The notes below the pieces were generated by a model. That model saw nothing but the letters and a program-made list of their open reading frames with translations, was not told the DNA's origin and did no database searches. Shown here in pieces: positions 10,019-20,297 of a DNA stretch of 64,000 bases. Origin of the DNA: Cycas panzhihuaensis (lineage: Eukaryota > Cycadophyta); contig CM041465.1 of NCBI GenBank assembly GCA_023213395.1, positions 205,785,741 through 205,849,740 of the forward strand. Direction: 5' to 3'. The position numbers and the translations under genes were made by a program. Numbering within the stretch: position 1 is the stretch's first letter; each line of letters opens with the position of its first letter.

Positions 10019-11400
10019 GTGGTATTGCCGATGCTGGGGAGAAGCTCGATCGAAATGATTCCAGATGAAGGATCCAGCACAACGGTCACGAGCGACATGA
10101 CATTTTCTTCTATTGGGGAAGAACATATCTACCATATGGCAGAAGAGCCCACCACGTCAAATAACAATCAGCGAGAAGAACCGACATATTTCAGGGAGAT
10201 ATACAACTATTCGGACGACGAACACGGTATGAGGTTCATGGATTACTGGCTACAGGATGCGTATGAAGTAAACTCTTCTTCTTATAGATGTAATTTGTTA
10301 TCTAAATGTGTATCTACAGACATTGATAATAATTCAGATTCTTTTGAGTATATGTTGACTAACGATAATTTAAGGAATGACAATAACCTAGACCAATAAA
10401 CCCTTAGTTTACCTAATAATTTTCGTAGTTTTTTTATAGTTAATAGTAATCCTGACATCCCATCTACTTCAGGCGTGGGTCCTGAGGTAGATTCCCTACC
10501 TCCCCCCTTATTACAACCTGAGGAAGGAAGTAATATTCCTTCCTCCTCTTCCTTAGAGGTACACCCACCTAGCCACAGATCTCTTCCAACCATTGGCGCC
10601 AAAACTGGGGAAATGGAAGGAGGATCGCTGGTAAGTACTTCTAGCGATTCTGGTCTAGATAGTAGAGTCATTATCCCAGAGGAAATAAATCATCAAATTT
10701 ACATTGGGAATTATGTTAAACCATTCTATGGGGAGCAGTTGTATGGGACCACCCATTTAACGTATTGTGTTGAGTATTGGATGGAACATGGGAATTGGGA
10801 TAAAACCCAATGGTAGCAAGACTTAGTACTAACCTTACGGGGAAGAGCTTGGTACTGGTACCTAGCTCATCAATCCACTCTTAGGAACTGGAAAGATTTA
10901 CAAATGATGTTTCGAATACGGTTCGATCATCCAACACAATTGACCATCCCAGTATTTTATGTAGGTCAAAATCCTAGGGATCACATACAAAAATGTAAAC
11001 AAAAATGGAGATCTTTAAGCATACCTAAACAGAATTGGCCTAACTATTTCTACCACACCTTGGGGAGAGTAGCGAAGGTCTGGTTCCTAGGGAAAGAACA
11101 AAATTGAGATGTGACTTGGGAAAACCTGAAGAAATCCTTCATAAAAACCTTTAGGCATACTTCTGATAACAAAGAACTAGACAAAATCCTGAAGCATATT
11201 AGGGTAATGAGTATAAAATTAGAACAACACCTAACAGACCAAGAAGAGGTAAAATCTATACATAGTGAAGAAAAAGTTATAAACTATCCTGCAGAATTTA
11301 CAGAATTCAATGTTGGAGAAAGAAAGCTCGAAGACACTCTGGGACACAAAACCGGAAATACAGAAGATGTGGGTGTAACAAAGTTAATAATTACAGAGAT
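10019..11400 (+). pseudogene. GYP-1 extra block between protease and RT, two gag-like motifs
   Basis: The frame of the protease continues here with stops at 10397 (TAA), 10814 (TAG) and 11105 (TGA). The first third is acidic and Ser/Pro-rich. Then LTLRGRAWYWYL plus TLRNWKDLQMMFRIRF (about 10830-10925) matches the layout of this element's own gag core (TLRGVPLGWY, WVKLKKAFEERF). A second such pair follows at about 11053-11150: TLGRVAKVWFLG, then TWENLKKSFIKTF. I read this as one or two degenerate duplicated Retrotrans_gag-like folds inside the polyprotein. It is more AT-rich than its neighbours. Alternative: remains of an old nested gag, but the shared frame argues against recent insertion. 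Confidence 0.6.
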
Positions 11401-11434
11401 TAATGTTGGTAATCAAGAAAATCCTAAATTCATT

Positions 11435-12390
11435 CGAATTGGAAACTATTGGGATCCTCAGACAGTAGCGGAAGCCCAACAGTTATTCGAAGAATTCCGT
11501 GACGTATTCGCATGGTCGTATAAGGACCTGAAAGGCATTCCTCCGGAGATAGGAATGCATCACATTGACTTAGTGGAGGATGCAAAACCGGTGAAACAAC
11601 GGCCATACCGGATGAATCTGAAATACAAAGAGAAAGCGAAAAGTCGAACTTGACAAAATGTTGGAAGCGGGTTATATCTAGGAGATCGACTACAGATCGG
11701 GTGAGCCCTCAGAGTGGTGGTTCCCAAGAAAATGGGAAAATTTATGCCCTGTGGACTACGGATAGTTGAATAAGGTAACAAAGAAGGATCCATTCCCGTT
11801 ACCTTTTACGGAGGATATTTTAGAAGCAGTTGGGGGAAATGAGATTTATTCCTTCACAGACGGATTCGGGTACAATCAAGTGCGCATTGCCCCGAGGATC
11901 GTGCAAAAACTACATTCGAATGTAATGGGGAACATACGCCTACAAAGTGATGCCATTCGGTTCATTTAATGCACCTACATTCCAAATGGATTGTAATTAA
12001 TAACTTTCGAAAGTTTATTGGAGAAAAAGTTACTGTATTCTTAGACGACTGGACGTTGTATGGACTGATGAAAGATCACATGGGAAATCTGAAGGAAATG
12101 TTGCAAATGTGCCGGGAAAATAAGTTGTGTCTTAATCTAGAAAAGTGTACCTTTCTGGTACCCTTCGGAAACTTGTTGGGACATATAGTCAGCAAAGAAG
12201 GATTACTGACAGATCCAGCAAAAGTGTCTGCCATTCTGCACTTTCTGACACCAATTACGAGAAAACAGCTGAAAGGTTTTCTGGGTTTGACGGGATATTA
12301 TAGAAAGTTTATCAGGGGGTATGCATACATATCTAGACCCCTGGAAGAGTTGTTGAAAAAGAATATTGAATGGGCATGGACAGAAGAACA
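11435..12390 (+). pseudogene. GYP-1 reverse transcriptase
   Basis: The RT approach region is RDVFAWSYKDLKGIPP (about 11500) followed by KQRPYRMN. After a frameshift near 11640 come LNKVTKKDPFPLPF (11766) and YSFTDGFGYNQVRIAP. Further indels between 11900 and 11970 return to the original frame. The catalytic motif is [11 protein letters not shown], with FLDD at residues 24-27 of the 11969 segment, where plant gypsy RT commonly has F(I/V/L)[16 protein letters not shown] and [18 protein letters not shown] close the thumb. At least three indels disable it. Confidence 0.9.
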
Positions 12391-12454
12391 ACAACGAGAG
12401 TTCGAAACATTGAAACAAGCCATTGTAGCAGCACTTATACTGCGATTTCTAGAT

Positions 12455-12830
12455 TGGAAGAAGACTTTTCATGTGCATGTGGATGCGTCGCAATACGCCA
12501 TTGGATGCGTATTGGCACAGCCCAACGATGATAAAACAGATCATCCAATCTATTTCGCCAGTCGGAAACTTACGAGAGCCGAGCAGAATTATACAACGAC
12601 AGAGAGAGAGGCACTCGGCATGGTCTATGCATTGCAAAAGTTTCGACACTATTTATTATCAAATCCATTCTTGTTTTTCGTTGATCACCAAGCATTGATG
12701 TATTTGGTGAATAAACCGATTATGCGAGGGAGAATCAGCAGGTGGTTGATGTTGTTTCAAGAATTTTCTTTCAAAGTTATTGTGAAACTCGACAAAGCCC
12801 ATATCATTCCTGATAAGTTGTCGAGAATAA
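12455..12830 (+). pseudogene. GYP-1 RNase H
   Basis: Residues 168-285 of the open segment starting at 11969. [17 protein letters not shown] supplies Asp172, [14 protein letters not shown] supplies Glu213, and [11 protein letters not shown] supplies Asp239. These are the expected acidic residues of a gypsy RNase H. It is intact as a domain, with no stop inside. It degrades the RNA strand of the hybrid during reverse transcription. Confidence 0.88.
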
Positions 12831-12949
12831 AAAACGGAGAAAAAGCCATGGGGGTGCAAGACGATTTTCCAGATGCAGCTCTGTTCAGTGTGGAAGCAGT
12901 TCCAACGGATTGGTATGAGGGAATACTAGAATATCTAGTGACCGGAGAA

Positions 12950-14161
12950 ATACCAGCAGAGTCAGATCGCACAGGAAAGAGAAATTTTATCAGAGAAGCA
13001 GAGCCTTATCAACTCATCAGTGGAGAATTATATAAATTGGGACCAGACGACGTATTACGACGTTGTGTTCGACAGCATGAGATAAACCAGATCATGTCGC
13101 AGGCGTACAAAGGAGTAGCGGGTGGCCACATGGGGAAATTGGCCACATGGCGGAAGATCTTGACGTCTGGGTTCTGGTGGCCGTCTATGTTCGAGGATGT
13201 CAAAAAATGGACTCAAGCCTGCAACTATTGCCAACGGGTGGGGAAACCTAATCGACAGGATTTCCAACCGTTACATTCCATATTACCTTTGGCACCGTTC
13301 GAGAAATGGGGGCTCGACTTTGTGTGGCCAATCAAACCAGCCACGCGTAGATCGAAAGCTCGATACATTCTGGTGGCAACCGACTACACGACAAAGTGGG
13401 TAGAAGCACGCGCGTTATGAAAAGCCGATGCGGAAAGCACAACGAGATTTCTGTATGAGGTAGTGATTACACAATTTGGATGCCCCTTGGAGATCGTACG
13501 TGACCAAGGTGCCCACTTCCTCCATCAAACTATCGAAACACTGACATCCGCCTTTATGATTAGCCACTGGAAATCTACTCCATACTACTCGAGAGCCAAT
13601 GGTCAAGCAGAGAGCTCAAATAAGATAATTGAGAATTGCTTGCAGAAGATATGCGACATCGGCAGATCTGATTGGGCCGAGAAGTTACCGTCCATGCTAT
13701 GGGCATTTCAAACGACATACAAGAGGTCAACTGGACAAACTCCACTCCAGCTTGTGTATGGCACGGAAGCCATTCTTCTGACAGAATTTGAGATACCCAG
13801 TCTACGAGTTGTGATACAATGTCGATTAGACGACCTCCAGTCTTTGGAACGACGATTGGAAGACTTAGTGCGACTAGAAGAGAAACGACATCTGGCAAAC
13901 TGGTTGCAACATGTGGAGAAGCGGCGACAAAAAGCATGGCACGACCGCCATCTACGGAAACCTCAATTCAGCAAAGGTGATCAAGTGTTGCTGTATGATA
14001 GCAAATTCAAAACGCACCCTGGGAAACTCAAGATGCGGTGGTTGGGACCATACATCGTAGAATGAATCTTTGAGAATGGATCGGTGCAGCTTCGAGAGAT
14101 CGACGGACCTTTGCTACCAACTTGGTTAAACGGTAGCAGACTCAAGCCATATATTGAGTAG
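12950..14161 (+). pseudogene. GYP-1 integrase with C-terminal GPY-like region
   Basis: Zinc site H370-H387-C418-C421 (segment from 11969), then the catalytic core with Asp450 in KWGLDFVWP. Asp14 (VRDQGAHF) and Glu50 (NGQAESSNK) follow in the segment from 13463; the last two are 35 residues apart, the D,D35E rule. Only a TGA at 13418 splits the two segments (expected CGA). The C-terminal part has KAWHDRHLRKPQFSKGDQVL and MRWLGPYIVE, then a second TGA at 14063 (expected TGG) and the natural end at TAG 14159. The same C-terminal block is conserved in GYP-2 at 44197. Confidence 0.9.
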
Positions 14162-15052
14162 CCCAGCCTACCAGCAGGATCGGCTGGTTGTACTATATCG
14201 TATTGCATGACATTGAGGCACAATCAAATGCCTTGATACCGAGCCATGATCCAGTTCGGTATGGATACAAAAAGAGAAAAAAAAATTTGAAAAAAATAAA
14301 AAACAATTGTAACTCATCACAGACATAAGTAACAGCATCATAACCTGAAAAATTCAGAGGAAAAATCCAAAGCATACAAGCAAAATACAGTGTACGTACT
14401 AAAATGGTATGTTACCAGGTACGTATAGTTGAAAAAGTGATCAAATTTGAAAAATACACTATACGTACCACGGAAATACACTCTGGTACGCACAGTTCAA
14501 AAAAGTGACTCGGAATCACACTATACGTACCTGAAAAGTACGCAGTCAGGTACGCATAGTGTAAACAAATTTTAAGTGGCTCAAATACATTATATGTACC
14601 TGAAAAGTATGCAAGTAGGTACGCACAGTGCAAGGAGAAGTAAGTTAAACAGGTTACATTATACGTACCTGAAAAGTATGCAAGTGGGTACGCACAATGG
14701 AGAATTCACTCAAGTGCTTAGTTACATTCTACGTACCAAAGGAAGTACGTAATCGAGTACGCATAAGGGAGACTCTTAACATTATACGTACCGACGGCAT
14801 GTATAAGACAAAAATCCTCAAAATGACAAATCATTACGTACCTGCGAGCATTCTCGCGAAGTACGCAGAGCGGAACGGACCCCGAAAAATTTGCTAGACA
14901 TCCGTACGGCACGGAACGCAAAGAACTTGCTCCGGTATGCATCGCAGTACGCAAAGACCTAAAGACGGCAAGCGTTCCTCAGAGGTACATACGTAGGGTT
15001 CCGATTTGTACGCTTAGGTTTTCTTTCGTATCTTTGGGACTCCACAGCCAGT
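14162..15052 (+). other. GYP-1 spacer between integrase and aORF
   Basis: Noncoding. 14270-14310 is A-rich. 14388-14800 holds the inverted-repeat array listed separately, and GTACG-type motifs continue to about 15010. Plant Tat-type elements are known to carry tandem repeats in this position, so the location fits. Confidence 0.75.
14388..14800 (+). repeat. Array of seven ACGT-rich inverted-repeat units
   Basis: Units start at about 14388, 14457, 14519, 14588, 14657, 14725 and 14780, so the spacing is 55-69 bp. A typical unit opens CACTATACGTACCTG and closes CAGGTACGCATAGTG around a 13-base loop, so each could form a hairpin with a stem of about 15 bp. Spacers between units are AT-rich and unconserved. 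The palindromic arms, not the spacers, are what is kept. The array is not CRISPR-like, since units diverge and lie in a retroelement. Confidence 0.85.
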
Positions 15053-15835
15053 ATGAGGACAGCAGGGTGCCAAGAGGCCTACATACCGAAGCTCAAGCAA
15101 GAGCTACAAGCCCTACCAGCTTCATTTCAGGCCAAGGTTAAGCAGGCAGGTTGGGGAGATTACATCTATTGTAACCCAATGTACTATGACCCCAAACTCA
15201 TGGACCAAATCCTAATGGCCCTGAAGGAGGACAACAGGAAGGCCAAAATGGACGCAGATATAGTCCATACCATCACCAGACTTCCTAATGAAGGAGAGGT
15301 TCCACTGGGAACAAAAAGGTAAGAAGTCGACAGAGAAATGTGGCTGAGGGAATTATGCCAACTCAACACTCAGATTATGTCCAACAGAATCCGTGTAGCA
15401 GACATCGTGGATGTTAGACTTCAGTGGGTGGCAAAAGTGATCAATTCCAGATTTCTGTCCAAGAGGAAGTACACCTACATTCAGGGAGGCATGATGCAGG
15501 TGTTGTTGAAGATCCGGGATGGGGAAAAGCTGAATTGGTCAGAGTTCTCAAGTGAGAACATGAGGCAGCGGCTAAAGGAGATTAGGACACACCCATTCCG
15601 CCATCCTTCATTGCTTTTGGCAATTTTATTCTACTAGTGTCCAGAGGTGCAGCTGACCAGGACTACTATCTCTCCTCGGGAGCCAATCATCAAACAGTTA
15701 AGCGTGAATTTGCACACAAGGAATGGGCCCGAAGCAAAGAGGAGAGTACAAAAACAGATGCAAAAGGTACTTACCTGACACAGATAAATGAGGAGATTTT
15801 GGGAGGACAGAGGCAGCAGGAGCCGCCTTGAGACA
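15053..15835 (+). pseudogene. GYP-1 aORF: extra ORF after integrase, unknown function
   Basis: MRTAGCQEAYIPKLKQ at 15053 opens a frame that runs to 15637, broken only by TAA at 15320 (expected CAA). Identifiable blocks are ADIVHTITRLPNEGEVPLG, MWLRELCQLNTQIMSNRI and LLKIRDGEKLNWSEFSSENM. A basic, Lys/Glu-rich tail lies at 15637-15835 in another frame. Block one matches GYP-2 (ITVVTGLPKEGEV, 42780-43094). Block three matches GYP-3 (LLHVAKGEKFHWADFVSKHF, 61681-61875). It is sense-oriented and placed between integrase and the 3' LTR. I recognise no enzyme motif, signal peptide or membrane segment. It is not a typical env-like protein. Confidence 0.7.
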
Positions 15836-15924
15836 GAGCGGGGGAGGGATACCCCGAAATTTTGAAATTTTGGAGTTTTGTTGAGCAAGGATGCTCAAAC
15901 CCATAACTGTTGACCCGGGATAGA
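15836..15924 (+). other. GYP-1 3' noncoding block with G-rich tract
   Basis: GCGGGGGAGGGAT at 15836-15848 looks like a polypurine tract but lies about 75 bp before the LTR. It is followed by GAAATTTTGAAATTTTGG and TTGAGCAAGGATGCTCAA, a small hairpin. GYP-3 has the same order (G tract, AAATTTTGAAATTTTG, TTGAGTAAGGA) before its 3' LTR. The LTR-proximal purines are only GGGATAGA, so which tract primes is open. Confidence 0.6.
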
Positions 15925-16758
15925 TGTTGGAGTCTAAAATGATCCTATGGCTATGAGAGGACCAGAGGTAGGTCAAGTAACCTAAGTTGTGCAGGTACGG
16001 ACCGTACGGAGGTACGCACGAGGCAAAACGGCAGAGAAATCGGCATTTTGGGTATGTATGACAGGTACGTACTTGGAACGGGTATGTATGACAGATACGT
16101 ACCAATGGCGGAATGGAACCGAGTGGAAGCGGTATGCGTGACTCAAAGGGACCAGTGAAGACCTGTTGAGCTGTCAGACGTACGTATAGATGTACAGATA
16201 CAAATGATGATTGATCAAGTGCCTAAACAAGTGATTAGTGAAAGGGTACGTATGACTGAAGGGGTACGGTTATGACAGGCAGTCATAACCCTTCAGCCAA
16301 AAGGTACCAACATGAGTACTTAAGGAGGTACGCATGAACCACCAGGTTAGGGTGAAAGCTGACTATCAAAGGTACAGGAGCCAGCACGTATGACAGCCAT
16401 TTGGAGCAGCATTGTATGATAAGTACCATCTGGGTACGCATATGTAATGTAGGAATGTATGTCATTGGAATGCTTAGGAATGCATTCCAGCCTCTGTGTA
16501 AATTGACTTGATTACTTAATAAAAGGAAGAGTTACGTGGAAAATGGTGTATTCTTTGTGTTGTGATGACGTATTGCTGAGTATGTATTGATTTCTGTACT
16601 GCTGTGTACCATTGTGGTGTAATTCTGTGGAATATATATGGAATGTATGTGAATGACCATGTTAACAGTATCCTGAACTAGACTATAGCACTGTGTAACC
16701 TTGACAAGTGAGTAGAGGTATCTTGTAAGTGTAATAAGATACCCCAGCAAAGTCAATA
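15925..16758 (+). repeat. GYP-1 3' LTR
   Basis: Begins TGTTGGAGTCTAAAATG like the 5' copy and ends AAGTCAATA (CA to TA change), followed by TSD AACAT. It has TACGTAC motifs at about 16064 and 16095 that differ from the 5' LTR, and a 12-bp net length gain. It keeps the AATAAAAGG motif at about 16518. Confidence 0.92.
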
Positions 16759-16763
16759 AACAT

Positions 16764-16976
16764 CAGTAGAAACTTAAGCACATGTATGGTGAATCATCTG
16801 GAGCACTAGCATCAAAGTCTAAAGGTAAAAAGGTTTATATTCCAAAGACGAATGCACCTTCTGAAATTGCAGTTCAAAAGGGCAAACCAATAGCTTCAAA
16901 GGGATAATACAGGCCTAAATGTTATCATTGTGGAAAGTTAGGCTATAACAAGAAGGATTGTTGGGTATGGTAGTGA
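16764..16976 (+). pseudogene. COP-A gag C-terminal end with damaged zinc knuckle
   Basis: Continues the gag frame broken at 6501. After an in-frame TAG (16767, expected CAG) it reads KLKHMYGESSGAL. A knuckle CYHCGKLGYNKKDC follows at 16920-16961. The conserved His of CX2CX4HX4C is Tyr (TAT for CAT), one C-to-T change. The link to the first gag part is supported by the frame and by the AACAT duplication. Confidence 0.85.
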
Positions 16977-17129
16977 CAACAATGATCTCAGTAGCCCCAA
17001 AATCAACCCCAACGACAAAAGCAACAACAACGGCCACTTGGACAACACGGTCATGTGATGGACTTAGTTGAAGAGACATTGAATACAATCACAACACGGT
17101 TGTTTGTTTCCGCATACAAAATGGGTTTT

Positions 17130-18310
17130 GCTACACTAGATGTATAGCTTATTGATTTAGGTGTATTAAAACACATGACAGGAAGGTTGGAATGGCTTAA
17201 TGAGATATGGAAAATGAATCAAAAAGTTGCCATTAGTGATGACATTGAGTTGGAGGTAGTTGGAATTGGAAAAGTACCATTCACTTTACCAAATGGTGAT
17301 AAATGATATCTAGAGAATGTCTTGTACATATCAAATCTAAAGGCAAATCTTGTTTTAGTTGGTGAAATTGAACAACAAGATATGACTGCAACGCTTGCTC
17401 AAGGATAGAGCATGATCTGAGACAAATAGAACAAGATTGTAGCCATAGGACTACAGAAAGTAATATGTACAAATTACAAGGATACTCTTATGTGTAGAGA
17501 GTATTCCTTGCTGTATCACCTAAGCAAAAATTATGGCATGAAAGAATGGGCCATTTGAATTACTCTAGTTTCCAATTAATGTATAAATTGAAAATGGTGC
17601 ATGTTTTAGCTTTGATTGACAATAAAAGTTGCTTATGTGAACCCTGTAATTTTGGCAAGCAGCACAAAGAACCATTTCTGAAGAAGAAAGCATGGAGAAC
17701 AAAGGAAAAGTTAGGTTTGGTTTACTCTGATATTTGTGGACTAATGCCTATCATCTCACTAGGTGGAGCAATATATTTTGTCACTTTTATTGACAATTTT
17801 TTAAGAAAAGTCTAGATTTTTCCACTAAGGGAAAAATCACAAGCTTTCACTTATTTCAAGTAGTTTAAGGAGTTGGCAAAGAATGAAAGTGGACATAAAA
17901 TCAAGGTCTTGCGAATTGACAATGGTGGAGAGTACACTTCAAATGAATTCACCCAGTTCTGCAAAGATCATAGAATTCAAAGGCAGTTTGCTACTGTCTA
18001 CACACACCTTAATAAAGTGGAGTTGTTGAAAGCATGAACAGAACTTTGGTTGAAAAAGCCATACTGATGATGAAAGCAAAGGACGTATCAAATTTCTTAT
18101 GGGTAGAAGCTTTGAACACAACAATATATCTGACGAATGAAAGCACTACAAGGGTAGTGGGGAACATCATCCTTGAGGAAGCTTGGTTAGGTAGGAAATC
18201 AACAGTAAGTCATATGAAAATCTTTGGATGTAATGCATATATGCATATTCCAAAGGAAAACAGTGAAAGTTGGATGATAAAAGCACAAAGTGCATCCTTG
18301 TAGGATACTC
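17130..18310 (+). pseudogene. COP-A protease and integrase
   Basis: Protease motif IDLGVLKHMTG at about 17150 (family form DSGAS.HMTG, so the active-site Ser-Gly context is altered). The pre-integrase zinc region is MGHLNYSSFQLMYKL, CLCEPCNFGKQHKEPF at 17546-17690. Integrase core: LVYSDICGLM (first Asp), IDNGGEYTSNEF (second Asp, about 17915) and GVVESMNRTL (Glu, about 18025). VEAWLGRK-type downstream sequence (EEAWLGRKSTVSHMKIFGC) follows. Several stops and frame changes interrupt it. Confidence 0.85.
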
Positions 18311-18539
18311 TGAAGAAAGCAAAGCATATAAAGTATACAAGTTGTCTACTTGAAAAGTTCATACAACTTGCGGTGTTATTTTTCAGAAAGATGAAACTCA
18401 AGATATTGATTCAGTTGAGGTTGAAGAACTGCCTAAATGCAGTACTTTATGTGATATTGTTCAACCTAAATATGAATTGATTGATATAGGTGATGAAGTA
18501 GAATTGGAATTTTTTCATTTTCTAGAAGTAGAATCTGAA

Positions 18540-19720
18540 AAGATGCCAAAGAGAGAACTAAAGCCAAAGTTAGAAAAAGTGTATGATTCGACACCTTCAT
18601 CTTCAAAGAAGAAGCTTCCAAAATGGTACACAAAAATTATGAAGGACATTGAAAAATTGTTACCTGATTCTAAAGAAAAGTGCAAATAAAAAATGCGACC
18701 TTCTGAATAAGAGAATATAGCTCTTATGGCATGTGTGTTGGATTCAAGTGAACCATCCACGATTGAAGAAACAATCAAAGAGCAAAAGTGGAATGAAGCT
18801 ATAGAATCTAAAATCCAAGTTCTCAAGAAGAACCACACATGGGATTTGGTTGAATTGCCTACTGGCAAGTGTGCAATTAGATGCAAATAGATTTACAGGA
18901 AAAAGTTCAAATCGAACGGGCTTGCAGACAAATACAAAGTTCAACTTGTAGCGAAAAGTTTCAAGCAGTTAGAAGGGATCAATTACTAAGTAACATTCGT
19001 TCCTATTGCAAAGATGAATACCATTCAATCATTATGGCGATAACTGCACAATTCAACTAGTGACTACACTAAATGGATGTGAAAAATGCATTTTTGAATG
19101 GGCATTTACACAAAGAAGTCTACATGGAGCAGCCACTTGACTTTGTTGAAAAAGGTCAAGAGCACTTGGTATGTCAACTTAGAAAGGCTTATTACGATCT
19201 AAAATAGGCTTCTAGAGCCTGGTACAAAAGGATTGATCAATACTTTCTAAAGAATGGATTTGAAAGATCTCCAATTGATTCAAATCTATACATCAAAGAA
19301 GAAAACGATAATACCATGTTTATAGTGTTGTTGTACGTTGACGATCTACTGATCACAGGTAATGATATCACAAGGATATCAAACTTGAAAGCAGGTCTGA
19401 GTCATTGCTTTGAGATGATAGATCTTGGAATTCTATGCTACTTCCTTGGTTTGGAAGTATGGCAAAGGCCTAGACATGTCTTTATATTGTAGGCAAAGTA
19501 CACTTGGGAAATTTTAAAGAAATTCAGAATGGATGATTGCAAACCTATGGCTACCCTCATGGAGACAGGTTCCTGATTAACAGCTGAAAATGGGGGAGCT
19601 AATGTTGATTCAACTTTGTACAGGCAACTGGTGGGATGTCTCATATACTTGATTACTACTAGACCTGTTATATCTTTCGCAGTTGGAATAGTGTCTAGAT
19701 TTATGGCAGTGCCAAAACAT
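18540..19720 (+). pseudogene. COP-A reverse transcriptase
   Basis: Pre-RT linker PKWYTKIMKDIEKLLPDS (18620-18685), then WDLVELPTGKCAIRCK (18840-18888). YKVQLVAKSFKQLEGINY is at 18935-18990, followed by decayed fingers with several stops. LYVDDLLITGND at about 19330-19365 is the intact YVDD catalytic box. LGLEVWQRP-like thumb sequence follows at 19445 and TTRPVISFAVG at 19660. Over ten stops, nearly all TAG/TAA/TGA in place of CAG/CAA/CGA/TGG, mark long decay without purifying selection. Confidence 0.85.
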
Positions 19721-19756
19721 AGTCACTAGAAAGCTGCAAAAAAATTCCTCAAATAC

Positions 19757-20287
19757 TTGAAAGGGACAATTCAATATGGACTAAAATTCCATCATAATGA
19801 TAATTTCAAGTTGATAGGATTTATAAATTCTGATTGGGTCAGATGTGCAGATAAGATTAGGTCAACTTTTAGATATTGTTTTAGTTTGGGATTAGCTACC
19901 ATCACATGGAGCAATAAAAAGCAATCAAATGTTGTTTTATCCTCGACTGAAACAGAATACAAGGCTGCAGTTGCAGTAGCCACGAAAGCCATTTGGTTAC
20001 AATAGATTCTAGAGGACATGGGACTATTGCAATTAGTATCAACTATCTTGTATTGTGACAATTAGAGTACCTTGAAGATTACAAAAACTCTTGTGTACCA
20101 CACTCGCACCAAACACATTGAGGTGCACCATCATTTTATTTGAGAATTGATTATAAAAAGATGTGATAGAGATGGTGTACAAGCCAATAGAAGAACAACT
20201 GGCTAACATCTTCACCAAACCATTGGGACGTGAAAGATTTTAGACTTTCTAGGACAATTTAGGTGTCAGAAAAAATGAAATAAACAT
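19757..20287 (+). pseudogene. COP-A RNase H and C-terminal tail
   Basis: Open from 19757: LKFHHNDNFKLIGFINSDWV (first Asp), then ITWSNKKQSNVVLSSTETEY (Glu) and KAAVAVATKAIWLQ. After a TAG the copia tail continues with RTKHIEVHHHFI-like sequence at about 20110 and EQLANIFTKPLGRERF near 20200-20235. The purine tract follows. The domain order is the expected copia RT-RNase H end. Confidence 0.88.
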
Positions 20288-20297
20288 TAAGGGGGAG
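20288..20297 (+). other. COP-A polypurine tract
   Basis: TAAGGGGGAG directly before TGTTGATG, the start of the 3' LTR. This is the classic copia arrangement. Confidence 0.88.

Larger units (their letters stand above)
6502..16758 (+). mobile_element. GYP-1: 10.3 kb Ty3/gypsy element with extra ORF
   Basis: LTRs at 6502-7323 and 15925-16758, flanked by the perfect TSD AACAT (6497-6501 and 16759-16763). Internal order is primer site, basic gag N-terminus, gag core with three CCHC knuckles, DGG protease, extra gag-like block, RT, RNase H, integrase, inverted-repeat spacer, aORF, G-rich tract, 3' LTR. The single polyprotein, long spacer after integrase and extra ORF recall the Tat/Ogre branch of plant gypsy elements. 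I did not place it by phylogeny. Gag-to-pol is mostly one frame, broken mainly by C-to-T type stops plus a few indels in gag and RT. Confidence 0.92.

Noticed and set aside
14388-14800. Regularly spaced repeats suggesting a CRISPR-like array
   Set aside because: Units diverge, the palindromic arms rather than whole repeats are kept, there are no cas genes, and the array sits inside a plant gypsy element.
6502-16758. Integrated pararetrovirus (caulimovirid) as an alternative for GYP-1
   Set aside because: LTRs, TSD and a D,D35E integrase are present and no movement protein is seen, which fits a gypsy retrotransposon.
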